A stretch of DNA of 8,183 nucleotides from Clostridiales bacterium (lineage in GTDB: Bacteria > Bacillota > Clostridia > Oscillospirales > Acutalibacteraceae): positions 1 through 8,183 of the forward strand of contig JAHZES010000089.1 in the NCBI GenBank assembly GCA_019421725.1, given 5' to 3'. Position 1 is the first letter of the stretch, and every line of letters starts with the position of its first letter. Shown here one piece after another: positions 1 to 6,825 of the stretch. A program made the translations under genes and the position numbers. The notes beneath the pieces were generated by a model. It saw nothing but the letters and a program-made list of their open reading frames with translations. It was not told where the DNA came from and searched no databases.

Positions 1-1
1 T

Positions 2-100
2 ATCCGCCGCGCGGTGACGGGCGATTATGACGGAGTGACGCTGCGGCTGATTTCCGGAGATGCAGTCGGTTTTTTGCCGGTATTGGTGGAAAAGGGCTGA
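2..100 (+). CDS. C-terminal fragment of an unidentified protein (5' end outside window)
   Basis: An open frame runs from the window edge to a TGA at 98-100 and gives 32 residues, beginning IRRAVTGDYDG and ending FLPVLVEKG. It has no stop and is read in the same direction as the genes that follow. I do not recognise the family from so short a tail, and no catalytic motif is visible. The alternating hydrophobic pattern (VTLRLISGDAVGFLPVLVE) suggests terminal beta strands of a compact domain, but this is inference. The gene ends 134 nt before trigger factor, and a promoter lies in that gap, so it probably belongs to a different transcription unit. That this is a real gene end is likely from the composition and position, but it is unproven. 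Confidence 0.45.
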   Translation: MRRAVTGDYDGVTLRLISGDAVGFLPVLVEKG

Positions 101-172
101 CGCGCGGCAGAGAGTTTTTACCTGATAAAATATTGACAGTTTATTAAAGTTTTCTGCAATCGGCAACAGGGG

Positions 173-201
173 TGGAAAACTGTAAAAAGATATGATATAA
201 T
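173..201 (+). promoter_or_regulatory. Probable sigma-A promoter of tig
   Basis: A perfect TATAAT (196-201) lies 17 nt downstream of TGGAAA (173-178), which matches TTGACA at four of six positions. Transcription would start near 208, giving a leader of under 30 nt ahead of the tig ribosome binding site AGGAGG (221-226), which is 8 nt from ATG 235. A second, upstream candidate pairs a perfect TTGACA (133-138) with a weaker TGCAAT (155-160) at 16 nt spacing, so two start points are possible. The 101-234 gap is clearly more AT-rich than the flanking coding sequence. The calls rest on consensus matching only. Confidence 0.55.
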
Positions 202-234
202 CAAAAAACACGTAAACAGCAGGAGGAACAAAAA

Positions 235-1548
235 ATGAGCTTGAAAGAATGCAACAAGGTTGAAACCAATATCCACGAGCTTACCGTCGAGCTGGACGGC
301 CAGACGTTTGAAAAAGCGGTGAATCAGGCGTATCTGCGTGAAAACAAAAAGATTGCCTTGCCCGGCTTCCGTAAGGGAAAGGCTCCGCGCGCCATGGTGG
401 AGCGCATGTACGGCCCTGATGTCTTCTATGAAGAGGCAATTCGCACCGTATATCCCGACGCGGTAGAGGGCGCCATTACCGAGTCCGGCCTGGACGTTGT
501 TGATGTGGACAGCTCCACGCTCGAGCTTGTCAGCGCCGGCAAGGACGGTCTGGTCTTCAAGGTGAAAGCAACCGTGAAGCCGGAGGTTTCCGTTTCTGAA
601 TATAAGGGTCTTGCCGCAACGAAAAAATCTACCGCTGTTTCCGACGAAGAGGTAGAGCAGGAACTTAAACGCGCACAGCAGCGCAATGCCCGTATGGTCG
701 CCGTGGAAGACCGCGCAGCGGAAAAGGACGATATTGCCGTTATCGATTTTGAAGGCTTTGTGGACGGCACTGCGTTCGAGGGCGGCAAGGGCGAAAATTA
801 CAGCCTGACGCTTGGCTCCGGCCAGTTTATTCCGGGCTTTGAGGATCAGGTTATCGGCCATAAGGCAGAGGACGAATTTGACGTCAACGTCACCTTCCCC
901 GAGGATTATCAGGCGAAGGAGCTTGCCGGCAAGGAAGCTGTTTTTAAGGTGAAGCTGCACGAAATCAAAAAGAATGAGCTGCCGGAGCTGGATGACGATT
1001 TTGCCAAGGATGTCAGCGAGTTTGACACGCTGGAGGCTTATAAGGCACACCTGAAGGAGGATATTGAACATCGTAAGAGCCACATGGCTGAGGACGATGT
1101 GAAGAATCAGCTGATCGATAAGCTGATCGAAAACCTTTCCGCCGAAATTCCGCAGGTCATGTTTGACCACCGCGTGGACGATTGCCTGCGCGATTTTGAA
1201 TATCGCCTTTCCGGGCAGGGACTGAATGTGCAGTCCTATATGCAGTACACCGGTCTTGACCTTGACGGTCTGCGCAAGCAATTTGTTCCGCAGGCGGAAC
1301 GTCAGGTGAAGCTGCGTCTGGCTCTGGAAAAAATTGCGGAGCTGGAGCAGATCAAGCCCACCGAGGAAGAGCTGAACGCCGAGTATGAAAAAATGGCGAA
1401 GGCTTATAATCTGGATGTGGAAAAGATCAAGCCGATGGTTCCCGAAAAGGATCTTGCCGCAGATATCGCAGTGGAAAAGGCAATGAAAATTGTCGAGGAA
1501 GCAGCAAACGTGACCGAGGAATCCGCAGAGGAAACCAAAGCGGAGTAA
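235..1548 (+). CDS. tig: Trigger factor, ribosome-associated chaperone and peptidyl-prolyl isomerase
   Basis: Trigger factor docks at the ribosome exit tunnel and shields nascent chains; its central domain is an FKBP-type prolyl isomerase. The protein is 437 residues, normal for the family. The N-terminal ribosome-binding domain (about 1-115) carries the signature loop GFRKGKAP at 44-51. The FKBP-like domain spans about 163-246 and includes LGSGQFIPGFE at 193-203. The rest (about 250-437), starting with the typical ELDDDFAKD (251-259), forms the helical C-terminal substrate-binding arms and ends in a Glu/Lys-rich tail. ATG 235 is favoured by AGGAGG 8 nt upstream; the N-terminus MSLKECNKVETNIHELTVEL aligns with the usual family start. 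It has its own promoter and heads a cluster with clpP, clpX and lon, the classic arrangement in Clostridia. Nothing is missing or broken. Confidence 0.98.
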   Translation: MSLKECNKVETNIHELTVELDGQTFEKAVNQAYLRENKKIALPGFRKGKAPRAMVERMYGPDVFYEEAIRTVYPDAVEGAITESGLDVVDVDSSTLELVSAGKDGLVFKVKATVKPEVSVSEYKGLAATKKSTAVSDEEVEQELKRAQQRNARMVAVEDRAAEKDDIAVIDFEGFVDGTAFEGGKGENYSLTLGSGQFIPGFEDQVIGHKAEDEFDVNVTFPEDYQAKELAGKEAVFKVKLHEIKKNELPELDDDFAKDVSEFDTLEAYKAHLKEDIEHRKSHMAEDDVKNQLIDKLIENLSAEIPQVMFDHRVDDCLRDFEYRLSGQGLNVQSYMQYTGLDLDGLRKQFVPQAERQVKLRLALEKIAELEQIKPTEEELNAEYEKMAKAYNLDVEKIKPMVPEKDLAADIAVEKAMKIVEEAANVTEESAEETKAE

Positions 1549-1610
1549 TTCGTCAAAATCCCGGGCGGTATGCTGAATAAATTTGCCGCAAGGCGTCTAT
1601 ATTTCAACAG

Positions 1611-1646
1611 GGATCCTGCCTGCCGCGTTGTGACGGGCAGGATTTT
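1611..1646 (+). terminator. Terminator- or attenuator-like hairpin between tig and clpP
   Basis: ATCCTGCC (1613-1620) is exactly complementary to GGCAGGAT (1636-1643). G1612 and G1611 can extend the stem by wobble with T1644 and T1645. The loop is long (about 15 nt) and the following T run is only four bases (TTTT at 1643-1646), so this is a weak intrinsic terminator at best. A competing stem using CTGCC at 1620-1624 with the same 3' arm is also possible. It may reduce read-through from tig into clpP or serve as an RNA processing site. I found no convincing separate clpP promoter in the 139-nt gap. Confidence 0.4.
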
Positions 1647-1687
1647 CCGACGAAAAACTGTATTTGCAAACTGGAGGTTGAGCTGCA

Positions 1688-2269
1688 ATGAGTCTGGTAC
1701 CAATGGTTGTGGAACAAACCAATCGCGGAGAGCGTTCGTATGATATTTTTTCCCGCTTGCTGAACGATCGCATTATCATGCTTTCGGAAGAGGTAAACGA
1801 TACTTCGGCAAGCCTTGTGGTTGCCCAGCTGCTCTATCTGGAGGGCCAGGATCCGACCAAGGATATCAGTCTTTATATCAACAGCCCCGGCGGATCGGTA
1901 ACTGCGGGAATGGCGATTTACGACACAATGCAGTATGTAAAGTGCGACGTATCCACCATCTGTATCGGTATGGCTGCCAGCATGGGCGCGTTTCTGCTTT
2001 CCTGCGGGGCGAAAGGAAAGCGTTTTGCACTGCCCAACAGCGAGATCATGATTCACCAGCCGATGGGCGGTGCACAGGGACAGGCGAGCGATGTGAAGAT
2101 CCACGCAGAGCATATTCTTCGGATCCGCGAAAAGCTCAACGGAATTCTGGCCGAGAATACCGGGCGTCCGTTGGAGGAAATTGCCCGTGACACCGAACGC
2201 GACAACTTTATGACCGCGGAACAGGCTGCGGCATACGGTCTGGTTGACAAGGTTATTTACAAACGCTGA
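1688..2269 (+). CDS. clpP: ATP-dependent Clp protease proteolytic subunit ClpP
   Basis: ClpP is the serine peptidase that forms a double-heptamer chamber and degrades proteins fed in by a Clp ATPase, here ClpX encoded next door. The protein is 193 residues, the usual length. The catalytic triad is complete: Ser98 in GMAASMGA, His123 in MIHQP and Asp172 in RDNFM. The oxyanion-region motif SPGGSV (66-71) and the N-terminal MSLVPMVVEQTNRGERSYD, which forms the axial loops in this family, are also present. GGAGG (1673-1677) lies 10 nt before ATG 1688 and supports this start. clpX follows after 38 nt on the same strand, so the two are probably cotranscribed. No CtsR-type tandem heptads are visible upstream, although clpP is often a CtsR target in Firmicutes. 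Confidence 0.98.
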   Translation: MSLVPMVVEQTNRGERSYDIFSRLLNDRIIMLSEEVNDTSASLVVAQLLYLEGQDPTKDISLYINSPGGSVTAGMAIYDTMQYVKCDVSTICIGMAASMGAFLLSCGAKGKRFALPNSEIMIHQPMGGAQGQASDVKIHAEHILRIREKLNGILAENTGRPLEEIARDTERDNFMTAEQAAAYGLVDKVIYKR

Positions 2270-2297
2270 TTGGAACTATTTGAAATTTAGTGAAATT

Positions 2298-2304
2298 GGG
2301 TGAT
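2298..2304 (+). promoter_or_regulatory. Ribosome binding site deciding the clpX start
   Basis: GGGTGAT contains GGTGAT, complementary to the extreme 3' end of 16S rRNA (the downstream half of AAGGAGGTGAT). Its GG sits about 7 nt before ATG 2308, the expected distance. The alternative in-frame GTG at 2290 has no good Shine-Dalgarno sequence upstream and would place this site inside the coding region, so ATG 2308 is preferred. Confidence 0.6.
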
Positions 2305-2307
2305 GGA

Positions 2308-3630
2308 ATGTCCCGTAACGAGGAAACGAACGACCGCACTGTCCGCTGTTCGTTCTGCAACAAAACACAGGATCAGGTTCGCAAAATGATCGCGGGCCGC
2401 GGTGTTTATATTTGTGACGAGTGCGTTGCGTTATGTGAGGCGATTCTGGAAGATGAATATGGAATTTCAGCCGCCCACAACAGTAAGCCTAATATGGTGG
2501 AAACGGGCAATTCCCTGCCCAAGCCGCAGGAGATCAAGGCGAAGCTCGATGAGTATGTTATCGGGCAGGACGATGCCAAAAAGGCGCTCTCCGTCGCGGT
2601 TTACAACCATTACAAGCGCATTTATTCCGCCGACGATGGCGGTGTGGAGCTGCAGAAGAGCAATGTGCTGCTGCTGGGCCCCACCGGTGTGGGGAAAACG
2701 TATCTGGCTCAGACGCTTGCCAAAATTCTGGATGTTCCGTTTGCAGTTGCGGACGCCACCACGCTGACGGAGGCCGGTTATGTCGGTGAGGACGTGGAAA
2801 ACATTCTGCTGCGCCTGATCCAGGCGGCGGATTACAATGTGGAGCGTGCCGAGCGCGGCATTATTTATGTGGACGAAATCGATAAAATTTCGCGCAAGTC
2901 GGAAAATGTGTCGATCACCCGGGATGTCAGCGGAGAAGGCGTTCAGCAGGCGCTGCTGAAAATTCTGGAAGGAACGGTCTCCAATGTTCCGCCTACCGGC
3001 GGCCGTAAGCATCCGCAGCAGGAATTTATTCAAATCGACACCACCAATATTCTGTTTATCTGCGGCGGCGCATTTGACGGACTGGAAAAAGTGGTGGAAA
3101 AACGTACGAATCATTCTACGCTTGGTTTCGGCGGAGAGGTGCACAGCAAAAAGGAGCTGGACGCCACCGACTGGATGAAGGAAGTCACTCCGCACGATCT
3201 GGTCAAGTTTGGGCTGATTCCGGAGCTGGTTGGCCGTTTGCCGGTGATCACGGCGCTGAGCGGTCTGGATGAAAAGGCGCTCGTGCGCATTCTTCAGGAA
3301 CCGAAAAATGCAGTGCTGAAGCAGTATGTTAAGCTTTTTGAGCTCGATCATGTAGAGCTGGTGTTTGAGCCGGAGGCCTTGGCGGCAGTTGCCCGCAAGG
3401 CGCAGGAACGCCATACCGGCGCCCGCGGCCTGCGATCTATTATGGAAGAGACGTTGACGGATCTGATGTATCGGGTGCCGTCGGATCCGACAATTGTGAA
3501 GATCACCATTACCGGTGACTGTGTCAGCAAGGGGAGCAAGCCGAAGCTGGAGCGAGACCCGGAGCGCAAGGCTGTCAACCTGAAGCTGGACGCTCCGAAA
3601 AAGCGTGTCCGCAAGGAATCGGCATCTTAA
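2308..3630 (+). CDS. clpX: ATP-dependent Clp protease ATP-binding subunit ClpX
   Basis: ClpX is the AAA+ hexameric unfoldase that recognises tagged or specific substrates and threads them into ClpP. From ATG 2308 the protein is 440 residues, close to the family norm; an upstream GTG at 2290 would add six residues but has a poorer ribosome binding site. The N-terminal zinc-binding domain uses Cys14, Cys17, Cys36 and Cys39. The AAA+ module shows Walker A GPTGVGKT (124-131), pore-1 loop GYVGED (157-162), Walker B VDEIDK (188-193), the pore-2 RKH (233-235) and sensor 2 HTGARGLRS (369-377). The ClpP-docking loop reads LGF (272-274) in place of the IGF of E. coli, a conservative change. The C-terminus is a short basic tail. 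The gene lies 38 nt after clpP, consistent with a clpPX operon. Confidence 0.98.
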   Translation: MSRNEETNDRTVRCSFCNKTQDQVRKMIAGRGVYICDECVALCEAILEDEYGISAAHNSKPNMVETGNSLPKPQEIKAKLDEYVIGQDDAKKALSVAVYNHYKRIYSADDGGVELQKSNVLLLGPTGVGKTYLAQTLAKILDVPFAVADATTLTEAGYVGEDVENILLRLIQAADYNVERAERGIIYVDEIDKISRKSENVSITRDVSGEGVQQALLKILEGTVSNVPPTGGRKHPQQEFIQIDTTNILFICGGAFDGLEKVVEKRTNHSTLGFGGEVHSKKELDATDWMKEVTPHDLVKFGLIPELVGRLPVITALSGLDEKALVRILQEPKNAVLKQYVKLFELDHVELVFEPEALAAVARKAQERHTGARGLRSIMEETLTDLMYRVPSDPTIVKITITGDCVSKGSKPKLERDPERKAVNLKLDAPKKRVRKESAS

Positions 3631-3636
3631 ATCGAA

Positions 3637-3658
3637 AAGAATCAGGCGGGTGATTCTT
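3637..3658 (+). repeat. Perfect inverted repeat just after clpX
   Basis: AAGAATCA (3637-3644) and TGATTCTT (3651-3658) are exact reverse complements around a 6-nt GGCGGG centre. They begin 6 nt after the clpX stop. No T run follows directly (ACGGCAC comes next, then a short TTTT at 3666-3669), so it is a poor classical terminator. It could be a protein-binding site, an RNA-stabilising stem for the clpPX message, or a weak terminator. Confidence 0.5.
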
Positions 3659-3711
3659 ACGGCACTTTTGTGCTGCGGGAATCGCTCGCTTTGTGTAACG
3701 AAGTCTTTATG

Positions 3712-3736
3712 CTCCGCGGCAACGCGCCGCGCGGAG
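3712..3736 (+). repeat. GC-rich inverted repeat in the lon leader
   Basis: CTCCGC (3712-3717) pairs with GCGGAG (3731-3736). The stem can continue with GGC (3718-3720) against GCC (3726-3728) over a two-base bulge, or instead extend to seven contiguous pairs as CTCCGCG with CGCGGAG. It ends 11 nt upstream of the lon ribosome binding site and has no following T run. An RNA hairpin here could affect access to the lon start or act as a barrier to exonucleases; an operator role is also possible. The pairing is seen in the sequence, and any function is inferred. Confidence 0.5.
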
Positions 3737-3747
3737 ACCGGCAACAG

Positions 3748-3753
3748 AAAGGG
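3748..3753 (+). promoter_or_regulatory. Ribosome binding site deciding the lon start
   Basis: AAAGGG lies 9 nt before ATG 3763. The reading frame stays open upstream through ATG 3709 and GTG 3670, but neither of those has a recognisable Shine-Dalgarno sequence. The extra 31 residues do not resemble a Lon N-terminus and would run through the leader hairpin. ATG 3763 gives MSIRTEKTIKSLPMVPLRG, where the LPMVPLRG motif normally sits near the protein start. Confidence 0.6.
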
Positions 3754-3762
3754 TTGAAACAC

Positions 3763-6195
3763 ATGAGCATCCGCACAGAAAAGACAATTAAAAGCCTGCC
3801 GATGGTTCCGTTACGGGGGGCTGTGGCTTTTCCGGGGAATATTTTTCATTTTGAGGCGGGAAGAAAAAAGACTATTATTGCGCTGAATCAGGCGATGGAA
3901 AGCGGACAAACGGTGTTTCTGCTGGCTCAAAAGGACGAGAGTGCCGAGGAACCCCTGCTGCCGGGAGATTTTTACCGCACGGGTGTGGTGGCCCGTGTGC
4001 TGCAGCTGATTCGTGTGAGTAAGGATTCCATTCGTGTGATTACCGAATGTCTTTACCGCGCAAAAATTGTAGAGATCGAACAGCAGGATCCGTATTTTCT
4101 GGTTCAGGTGATGCAGCGCCCGGTGCGCCGTTCTACCGATGAACTGCAGAATCAGGCGTTGATCCGCATGGCACTGGAGCGCTTTTCAAAATACAGTGAG
4201 GATACCGGCGTTGCCGAAAACGATGCATTTCAGCAGATCCGTACGTCAAAAGACCCCAGCGCGGTCGCCGATTATATTGCCGGCAATGTGACGATGGAAC
4301 CGCAGCAGGCGCAGCAGCTTCTGGAGCAGACGGCAGCTTCCGCACGGTTGGAGAATCTGATCGCATTTTTGGACGGAGAACTGGAGCTGCTGCGCACCGA
4401 AGCCGAAATTGAAGACAAGGTGAAGCAGAATATTGACCGCAATCAACGTGAATACTATCTGCGCGAACAAATGCATGTCATCGCCGATGAATTGGGAGAG
4501 GAAGATTCGCCGCTGGAGGAATCCGACGCATACCGCGAGGCGATCAATGCATTGGAAATGCCGCAGGAATCCAAGGATAAGCTGCTCCGGGAATGCGCGA
4601 AGCTTGCAAAGATGCCGTTCGGTTCCCATGAAGCTACCGTGGTGCGCGGCTATCTGGATACCTGTATCGAACTGCCCTGGGGGAAGGAAACGGTGGATCG
4701 CATTGACCTTGCGCAGGCACAGAAAATTCTTGACCGAGACCATTACGGTCTGAAAAAGGTAAAGGAACGCATTCTGGAGCTTTTGGCCGTCCGCAAGCTG
4801 TACCCGAATGTAAAAGGACAGATCCTTTGCCTGGTCGGGCCGCCCGGCGTTGGAAAAACGTCGATCGCCCGTTCGATCGCAAAGGCGATGAACCGTAAAT
4901 ACGTGCGCGTGTCGCTTGGCGGCGTTCATGACGAGGCAGAGATTCGGGGTCACCGCCGCACCTATATCGGCGCGATGCCCGGGCGCATTATTACGGCGCT
5001 GCGGCAGGCCGACTCGGCAAATCCTTTGATGCTGCTCGATGAAATTGACAAGCCTTCCGACAGTTATCAGGGTGATCCGGCATCGGCGCTGCTTGAAGTG
5101 CTCGACGCGGAACAGAATTTCTCTTTTCAGGATCATTTTATCGATCTGCCGTTTGACCTGAGCCAGGTGCTGTTCGTGACAACGGCGAACGATGAGTCGG
5201 CAATTCCGCAGCCTTTGCTCGACCGCATGGAGCTGATACATATTGCCAGCTATACACACGATGAAAAGTTTCATATCGCAAAGGAACATCTTTACCCGGA
5301 TGAGCTTGCAAAAAACGGGTTGGATAAACGGCGCATGAAGCTGACAGATGACGCCATTCATGCATTGATTGACGGCTACACGCGGGAAGCGGGCGTTCGC
5401 GGGCTGGATCGTGTTCTGGCCTCGCTTTGCCGCAAAGCGGCGCGAAAAATTGTGGGAGACGGCGAAAAGAGCGTTAAGATCGATGCAGGTGCGCTGGAGA
5501 AATTGCTTGGCCCGGCAAAGTATAAGGACGATGACCTGTCCCGCAAGGATGAAGTCGGCGTTGCAAACGGTCTTGCCTGGACGGCGGTCGGAGGCGAGGT
5601 AATGCCGGTCGAAATGACATTGATGGAGGGTACGGGCAAGCTGGAGCTGACCGGCTCTCTCGGTGATGTTATGAAGGAATCCGCACGCATTGCCATCAGT
5701 TGTGTCCGCACCTACGCAAGGTCTTTCGGCATTGATCCGGATTTTTATAAAAAATATGATTTGCATATCCATGTGCCGGAAGGCGCCGTGCCCAAGGACG
5801 GCCCTTCTGCCGGAATTACACTGACAACGGCGCTTGTCTCGGCGCTGCGTAACATTCCGGTGCGTGCGGATGTGGCGATGACCGGTGAGGTCACTCTGCG
5901 CGGGCGGGTGCTGCCCATCGGCGGTCTGCGGGAAAAGGCGATGGGAGCTTACCGCAAGGGGATCCGCACGGTCATTATCCCGAAAGCAAATGAACCGGAT
6001 CTGGCGGAAATAGACGATGTCGTCAGAGAGAATATACGGTTTATTCCTGCAGAGCAGGTGCAGACAGTGTTTGCGGCGGCTCTGTGCGTGCCGCTGACAG
6101 AAGAAAGGGCGAAAAGCAAGCCGGTAAAGGAAGGAATGAACGTCCAGTATTCCGGATTCGTTGTTTCGCCGGAATGCCCGGTACATGCCGAATAA
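3763..6195 (+). CDS. lon: ATP-dependent Lon protease (LonA type)
   Basis: Lon is a cytoplasmic hexameric protease with AAA+ unfoldase and peptidase on one chain; it removes misfolded proteins and short-lived regulators. From ATG 3763 it has 810 residues, within the LonA range. The order is the N-terminal LON substrate-binding domain (about 10-205, opening with LPMVPLRGAVAFPGN), a helical linker with QREYYLREQM (228-237), and the AAA+ domain with Walker A GPPGVGKT (359-366), Walker B LMLLDEID (422-429), an arginine-finger candidate Arg488 and sensor 2 GVRGLDR (544-550). The C-terminal protease domain has the Ser-Lys dyad: Ser682 in PKDGPSAG and Lys725 in GLREKAMGA, 43 residues apart as in E. 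coli Lon. There is no transmembrane segment, which argues against LonB. The chain continues about 30 residues past the usual domain end, with a tail ending VSPECPVHAE. It lies 132 nt after clpX and 12 nt before engB. Confidence 0.98.
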   Translation: MSIRTEKTIKSLPMVPLRGAVAFPGNIFHFEAGRKKTIIALNQAMESGQTVFLLAQKDESAEEPLLPGDFYRTGVVARVLQLIRVSKDSIRVITECLYRAKIVEIEQQDPYFLVQVMQRPVRRSTDELQNQALIRMALERFSKYSEDTGVAENDAFQQIRTSKDPSAVADYIAGNVTMEPQQAQQLLEQTAASARLENLIAFLDGELELLRTEAEIEDKVKQNIDRNQREYYLREQMHVIADELGEEDSPLEESDAYREAINALEMPQESKDKLLRECAKLAKMPFGSHEATVVRGYLDTCIELPWGKETVDRIDLAQAQKILDRDHYGLKKVKERILELLAVRKLYPNVKGQILCLVGPPGVGKTSIARSIAKAMNRKYVRVSLGGVHDEAEIRGHRRTYIGAMPGRIITALRQADSANPLMLLDEIDKPSDSYQGDPASALLEVLDAEQNFSFQDHFIDLPFDLSQVLFVTTANDESAIPQPLLDRMELIHIASYTHDEKFHIAKEHLYPDELAKNGLDKRRMKLTDDAIHALIDGYTREAGVRGLDRVLASLCRKAARKIVGDGEKSVKIDAGALEKLLGPAKYKDDDLSRKDEVGVANGLAWTAVGGEVMPVEMTLMEGTGKLELTGSLGDVMKESARIAISCVRTYARSFGIDPDFYKKYDLHIHVPEGAVPKDGPSAGITLTTALVSALRNIPVRADVAMTGEVTLRGRVLPIGGLREKAMGAYRKGIRTVIIPKANEPDLAEIDDVVRENIRFIPAEQVQTVFAAALCVPLTEERAKSKPVKEGMNVQYSGFVVSPECPVHAE

Positions 6196-6200
6196 GGAGG
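6194..6200 (+). promoter_or_regulatory. Ribosome binding site of engB overlapping the lon stop codon
   Basis: AAGGAGG starts inside the lon TAA (6193-6195) and lies 7 nt before GTG 6208. It is a near-perfect anti-16S match, it justifies the GTG start, and it places engB in the same message as lon. Ribosomes ending lon will cover this site, so translational coupling is likely. Confidence 0.75.
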
Positions 6201-6207
6201 AATTGCC

Positions 6208-6792
6208 GTGAAACTGGAATCCGCTGCGTTTGAAGCTGCCGCGGGGACCGCGGCTCAGCTGCTGGCGTGTGACTTGCCTGAAATTGCGTTTTCGGGTAAG
6301 TCGAATGTCGGAAAATCATCTTTGATCAACCGTCTGCTGAATCGCAAGGCGTTGGCGCGAACCAGCGCCACACCGGGTAAAACGATCACTGTTAATTTTT
6401 ATAAGCTTGATACGGTGCGCTTTGTGGATTTACCCGGTTATGGATATGCAAGGGTTGCCAAAACGGAAAAGCTTCGCTGGTCCGAGCTGGTGGAAGGGTA
6501 TTTTAACGCCGGACGTGATCTGCGATTGGTAGTGCAGCTTGTCGATATGCGCCACCCACCCTCAAGGGAAGACCTTCAGATGATTTCCTATCTGACGCAA
6601 ATGAAAATACCGTTTTTGCTGGTACTGACCAAGGCGGATAAGCTGAATAAAACACAGCGCGCGGAACGACTGGAAAAGGTAGAGCAGGAGCTTGCCGGGC
6701 TGGAGCACCCGGCGCCGATCCCCTTTTCCTCGCAGAACGGCGAAGGCGCGGCGGAGATTCTTGCGGCAATTCGGACGGTTTTAGACGAGTGA
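6208..6792 (+). CDS. engB: Ribosome biogenesis GTP-binding protein EngB (YsxC/YihA)
   Basis: EngB is a small TrmE/Era-type GTPase needed for late assembly of the 50S ribosomal subunit; in B. subtilis (ysxC) and E. coli (yihA) it is essential. The protein is 194 residues, normal for the family, and consists of a single GTPase domain. Visible motifs are G1 GKSNVGKS (30-37), a G2 region ATPGKTITVNF (54-64), G3 DLPGYG (74-79), G4 TKAD (141-144) and G5 SSQ (174-176). GTG 6208 is chosen because a strong AAGGAGG lies 7 nt upstream and the N-terminus matches the usual family start. It follows lon by 12 nt, an order (lon-ysxC) long known in Bacillus and other Firmicutes. Expression probably depends on the upstream lon or clp promoters, since no promoter fits between them. 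Confidence 0.97.
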   Translation: MKLESAAFEAAAGTAAQLLACDLPEIAFSGKSNVGKSSLINRLLNRKALARTSATPGKTITVNFYKLDTVRFVDLPGYGYARVAKTEKLRWSELVEGYFNAGRDLRLVVQLVDMRHPPSREDLQMISYLTQMKIPFLLVLTKADKLNKTQRAERLEKVEQELAGLEHPAPIPFSSQNGEGAAEILAAIRTVLDE

Positions 6793-6798
6793 CTGGGA

Positions 6799-6819
6799 AT
6801 TTTTGAAATTTTCAAGAAT
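6799..6819 (+). terminator. Possible weak AT-rich terminator after engB
   Basis: TTGAA (6803-6807) pairs with TTCAA (6811-6815) around ATT. The stem extends outward by a T-G wobble and three A/T pairs to about nine pairs (6799-6819). A pyrimidine-rich, T-rich stretch (TCCTCTTTACTTTT, 6821-6834) follows. The stem has very few G-C pairs, so it would be a weak terminator. Its position directly after the engB stop and before the next promoter is what makes it plausible. Confidence 0.3.
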
Positions 6820-6825
6820 ATCCTC

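Noticed and set aside
96..119. Possible terminator after the first gene fragment (CTGACGCGCGGCAG then AGAGTTTTT)
   Set aside because: The stem has a mismatch and essentially no loop, with AGAG between it and the T run. It is too weak to call.
118..1281. A 387-codon minus-strand open frame over tig and its promoter
   Set aside because: It covers the tig promoter and ribosome binding site in antisense, has no good ribosome binding site of its own, and reads as a low-information shadow of tig.
1552..1558. GTCAAAA resembling half of a CtsR box before clpP
   Set aside because: CtsR sites need two direct heptads with a 3-nt spacer. Only one half is present here, and a similar lone GTCAAAG occurs at 6887-6893.
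2270..2307. Possible clpX promoter in the clpP-clpX gap
   Set aside because: The gap is only 38 nt. A TTGGAA at 2270 has no acceptable -10 box at the right distance, so cotranscription with clpP is simpler.
2467..3762. A 431-codon minus-strand open frame opposite clpX
   Set aside because: clpX on the plus strand accounts for the sequence completely. The reverse frame shows no domain pattern and is a codon-bias artefact.
3670..3762. Extension of Lon by 31 residues from an upstream GTG
   Set aside because: No ribosome binding site precedes 3670. The extension does not look like a Lon N-terminus and would run through a strong hairpin. ATG 3763 has a ribosome binding site and the expected N-terminal motif.
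4246..6186. A 646-codon open frame on the minus strand inside lon
   Set aside because: It lies wholly opposite lon, which has every family motif intact. The antisense translation is rich in Cys, Arg and His and resembles no known protein, as expected from codon bias that keeps the complementary frame free of stops.
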